DNA from: Chrysochromulina tobinii
Taxonomy: Eukaryota; Haptophyta; Prymnesiales; Chrysochromulinaceae
DNA: 27,099 bases
Direction of reading: 5' to 3'
Assembly: GCA_001275005.1 (NCBI GenBank)
Contig: JWZX01002738.1
Span: forward strand, 1 to 27,099
Numbering within the stretch: position 1 is the first letter of the stretch; every line of letters starts with the position of its first letter. The position numbers and the translations under genes are program-made. The notes beneath the pieces are model-generated. The model was not told the origin of the DNA. It did no database searches and was given only the letters and a program-made list of their open reading frames with translations. This document shows, piece after piece, positions 23,817-27,099 of this stretch.

Positions 23817-26800
23817 ATGGACGCGCGATGTCTCGACTTCGCGGCGATGGCTGCCAAGGAGGAGCTCGTGGACAAGGCCATCGCGCGTGTAGCACGTGCT
23901 CCCACCGCGGAGGAGCTCGAAAGGAAGCGCCTTGCACAGGACGAGACTCTGCAATGCCGCGACTGCGGTGGCGACTTCATCTTCACTGTTGGTGAGCAAG
24001 AGTTTTTCAAGTCCAAAGGCTTCGAGAACAAGAATCCAGGGTCCACTCCTTTGGGCTTGGATGTCAGAGAGGCAGCCGGAGTGCCGGAGGTGGTGATGGA
24101 TGCTGAGGAGACGTCGGCAGCGGCGCCAGCAGAGGCGCCGGCGGAGGCGCCGGCGGAGGCGTTCATGGTGGCGCAGCCGGCGGCGCAACTGGCAGCCGTA
24201 GAGGCAGAGGCGGCCATGGTTGCTGCGAATATGAGCTCGACGGGTGCAGCTGCCGACGGGTGTACAGAGCTGGCGGACGAGAAGCTGACAGGCCACGAGG
24301 CTGTGGATGACAGATTGGTGCCCGATACGGCGCCAAGTGCCCCTCTCCTGGCGCCGACCACGGGTGATGAGGGTGATGAGACGGCGGTTGCCCCCGTAGC
24401 GGCTCTGATGACTGACTCGCTCGGTGGCGCTCTCGCCGCTCTGATCGCCGCGCAGCCGCCCTTGCCGGAGGCCATAGCACCGGCGTCGGCGGCGCCGTCT
24501 TGGGCACCAGTGCCTGAGGCACAGCCAACGGCCGAAGCGCCACCCATGCCCGCCTCGTCAATGGGCGCCGTTGTGGGCGCCTCAATCCAATTCGCAGCCC
24601 CAGTCCAGCATGCAAGTGCTCACCCCGGCGCTCCGTTCCAATTCGCAGCCCCAGCCCCAGTCGCGTCCTCCGCCTCCTTATCTCCATCCTCCGCCTCCCT
24701 TGCTCCGTCGGCGGTGCCCTCATCGCAGAGCACCACGGACGCTCCCATATTAGGAAGGAGCCCCTCGGACGCTCCCATATTAGGAAGGAGCACCTCGGAA
24801 GATCCGCGGCGCAATCCGAACGACCCTCGCTGTGCCTCCGCCGCCGCGCGATCTCGCGCGAGCTTCTGCGCAGCACCGACGGCCCTTGGCTTCACAGCCC
24901 CATCGATTCACAGCCCCGTCGATTCACAGCCCCAGTCGACGGCCCTTGGCTTCACAGCCCCATCGATTCACAGCCCCATCGATTCACAGCCCCAGTCGAC
25001 GGCCCTTGGCTTCGGCAGCTCGATGGCGCTTGGTGTGTTGCCGTTTGGGCAAGCGATCGGTGGTGCTAGCCTTCCCCCCGATCGGTGCCCCGATCGGTGC
25101 CGGCAACGTCTCCGGCGCCAGCGAGGCCGCCACAGCGATGGCGGCAGCTTTAAGTGCCTCGGCTACTCTCTCATCGGCGCCCGCGACTGCGCCAGATCGC
25201 ATGCTCGCGACGGCGCCCCGACCGCCAGCGCCCCAACTGCCAGCTGCGCTCGCGACGGCGCCGGCGCCCACAGCACCCGCAGCACCCGCAGCACCCGCAG
25301 CACCCGCAGCACCGCTTCTGACGGCTGCGCTTGGGCCGGCGACGATTCCCTACGAGGCGAGTCTACCTGCCCGGAGCTCGAGTGACGGCGGCGGCTATGA
25401 GGGCGCTCTCAGCAGGGACGCGACATGCGGCGCTCGACCTCGTAGACCGGAGAAGCGAACTCGCGAGAAACGAAAGCTACCCCAAAACGACGGGCGCGCT
25501 GACCATCATGGCGCTCCGTCCCAGCATGCAAGTGCTCACCACGGCGCTCCGTTCCACGACGAGCGCGGCCAACACGGCGTGTACGTTGTGAACGAGTACG
25601 GCGTTCCAGTGGTGGCTCCGGGTGCCGGTGCCGGTGCAGGTCCCAGTGCAGCCCCCGCCCTTGCCACTCCACCCATCTTACAGGCGCCGCCCGTCTCGCA
25701 TGCCCTCTCGTCGCCCGCCGTCTCACACTCGTATCGGGAGTCACGCCCCGACGGGCGCGCTGACAATCGCGCCACCATCCGATGCAAATTCTTCGACCGT
25801 GGTAGCTGCTATCAAGGTGCCAACTGCCCCCATGAGCATCTGATTGCGTCTGATTGCGTCTGATTGCGTCTGATTGCGTCTGATTTCATCCCTCATCAGG
25901 TGCCAACTGCCCCTTTCTTCATGACACCAACGGCGCACCGATTGGCACACCGGGCGGCGACGGCGGCGGGATGAGCGGCGGCACCAGTGGCGGGGGCAGT
26001 GGCGGCGGGATGACGATCAACGAGTACGGAATTGCGGTCCCCATCATGCCACCTGCCAGCAGCGGTGGTGCTGCCATCCCCCCCACCGGTATGTCCGCGG
26101 GGGGTGGCAGTATGCCCCCCGGGATCGCCACACGAGAGCGCGGCCCACCCCAGCATGCAAGTGCTCACCACGACGCTGCACTCCCCCCCCACATACGCGG
26201 CCGCGCCCCCCCCCTCTCATACGGAGGCAGCGGTGGCGGTGGGGCGATCTTGGACAGGCGGGATAGCGAGTTCCTCGCCTCCCTTGAGGGACGGAGCGCG
26301 GGCGCCCACGTAGGGGGATGTGGCGGCGGCGGCGGTGGGATGGGCGGCGGGATGGGCGGCGCCGGTGCCATGGGTTACGGCGGCGGTTACGGCGGCGGTT
26401 ACGGCGGCGGCGGCGTGAGCGGCGGCGACGGCGGTGGCGCCACCCACTATGGGCCGATCGGGAGCAAATACCCCTCCGCTCCAGGCAACTATGAGACTCT
26501 GGCTTCTCATGACAGGGGGGGCTATAACGGCTATAACGGCAGTGTTCGTGGCTTCGGCTATGGCAGCGGCGGTGGGTACGGAGAACAGGGTTCATGCGCC
26601 ATGAGCAGCACCGACGCGGCGTTCTTAGCTGAGCTCGAAGCACCTACCGTCTACGCGCCAGCCTACGCCCAGACCCAGCCTCCGTCTGCTTACATGGCGC
26701 CGCAGCGTCAACACGCGCCCCAGCATCAACACGTGCCGCTGCCGCACATGCCGCTGCACATGCCGCACATGCCGCCGACGCACATGCCCTCGAGAGAGGA

Positions 26801-27099
26801 GCTGACCTTTCTTCGTGAGCTTGAGGGCTCGAACCGCGGCGGCTTGGATGGGGGAGGAGGCTATGGAGGAGGACACCTGCCGTATGGGGAGGGCGGCGCG
26901 TACATAGGCGCTCGAGGCGACCCCATGTGGGCTCATGATGCGCCTCATCCTAACCGCGCTGGCAGCGAGTTCCGCGGCGGCGGCGGAGGAGGCGGCGAGT
27001 TCCGCGGCGGCGGCGGCGGCGGCGGCGGCGAGTTCCGCGGCGGCGGCGGCGGCGGCGGCGGCGAGTTCAGCGGCGGCGGCGGCGGCGAGTTCCGCGGCG
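23817..27099 (+). CDS. Zinc-ribbon / CCCH zinc-finger / Gly-rich protein, 3' end off the window
   Basis: Assembled from three open segments. A: 23817 to about 25079, N-terminal zinc-ribbon-like block (LQCRDCGGDFIFTVGEQEFFKSKGFENK, as in the zf-trcl type) then an Ala/Pro-rich region with minisatellites. B: frame change near 25074, then to 25816, ending in a CCCH finger (CKFFDRGSCYQGANC). C: after an intron at 25817-25899, open from 25900 to the window edge, giving CPFLH to complete C-x7-C-x5-C-x3-H, then a long Gly/Tyr/Met/His-rich tail ending in EFRGGGG repeats. CCCH fingers usually bind RNA, and Gly-rich tails suit RNA granules, so an RNA-binding role is likely. Oddities: the ribbon lacks its second Cys pair, and the A-to-B frame change is either an intron or an indel in a C6 run at 25074-25079. 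A phrase beginning QHASAH recurs in all three segments, supporting one gene. Confidence 0.62.
24736..24795 (+). repeat. 30-bp tandem duplication in frame
   Basis: CGGACGCTCCCATATTAGGA begins each of two 30-bp copies at 24736 and 24766. In segment A of the zinc-finger gene it encodes SDAPILGRSP/T-type decapeptides. Confidence 0.9.
24878..25014 (+). repeat. 60-bp minisatellite, two copies plus a partial third
   Basis: GACGGCCCTTGGCTTC begins copies at 24878, 24938 and 24998. Within each, a 15-bp sub-unit (CATCGATTCACAGCC) is itself repeated. It encodes LGFTAPSIHSP-type repeats in segment A; the other frame also stays open, which hides where the frame change happens. Confidence 0.9.
25817..25899 (+). 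other. Inferred 83-nt intron flanked by AGGT direct repeats
   Basis: Donor AAG|GTGCCAACTGCCCC and acceptor CAG|GTGCCAACTGCCCC: the sixteen bases AGGTGCCAACTGCCCC are identical on both sides. Phase 1; 83 nt shifts the frame so that removal joins the CCCH finger to a 400-codon open Gly-rich frame. The interior is four to five copies of CTGATTGCGT, each giving a CTGAT branch-point-like motif. Unspliced, the message stops about ten codons later. Confidence 0.75.
25838..25886 (+). repeat. Decamer repeat CTGATTGCGT inside the intron
   Basis: Four perfect copies and a fifth decayed copy (CTGATTTCAT) in direct tandem. They occupy most of the inferred intron. Confidence 0.95.
26962..27099 (+). repeat. 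About 30-bp GAGTTCCGC(GGC)n tandem array at right edge
   Basis: Five copies of a unit encoding EF(R/S) plus six to eight Gly. Copies vary by whole GGC codons and one carries AGC for CGC. The array is cut by the window edge. Confidence 0.9.

Overview
This is a nuclear genome fragment from a GC-rich unicellular eukaryote. The support is a cytosolic-type tryptophanyl-tRNA synthetase, a SET1/COMPASS histone methyltransferase with post-SET tail, an N-myristoylation signal, spliceosomal-type introns, large ankyrin and RING/LRR proteins, and no operons or ribosome-binding sites. The very high GC, intron-poor genes, abundant in-frame minisatellites and mix of gene families suggest an alga of the haptophyte or a similar GC-rich lineage; that placement is inference only. 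Both ends of the window lie inside short tandem repeats within open reading frames, as if this were one draft contig broken at repeats.

Layout. Positions 1-1149 (minus) hold the N-terminal part of a tandem calponin-homology (CH) protein that runs off the left edge. It is divergent from a long coiled-coil protein (about 1316-3973, plus). Next come an N-myristoylated FABP/lipocalin-like protein with one intron (4637-5311, plus), a MORN-repeat protein (5837-6325, plus) and a secretory or plastid FKBP prolyl isomerase with a C-terminal membrane anchor (7145-7777, plus). On the minus strand follow a DUF1214 protein (8666-10144) and a GT29 sialyltransferase-family protein (10335-11294). A SET1-type methyltransferase (11466-15428, plus) is divergent from the GT29 gene. 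It converges on two co-oriented minus-strand genes: a RING/Rcat-ankyrin-LRR fusion (15889-18423) and a membrane-anchored ankyrin protein (18611-20407). The latter shares a 159-bp divergent promoter region with the tryptophanyl-tRNA synthetase (20567-22156, plus). A class I methyltransferase-like protein (22617-23465, minus) is divergent from a zinc-ribbon/CCCH/Gly-rich protein (23817 to beyond 27099, plus).

The genes do not form an obvious pathway; this is an ordinary eukaryotic gene neighbourhood. The most interesting signal is structural. Two inferred introns (9287-9385 in the DUF1214 gene, 25817-25899 in the CCCH gene) are each bounded by near-perfect direct repeats that begin exactly at an AG|GT splice junction, and both interiors are simple tandem repeats carrying branch-point-like motifs. 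A third copy-paste of AGGT-containing DNA (77-bp offset) lies just upstream of the CCCH gene. Together they look like intron birth by local tandem duplication, caught at different stages. In the CCCH gene the duplication is placed so that both the spliced and the unspliced message encode a complete zinc finger.
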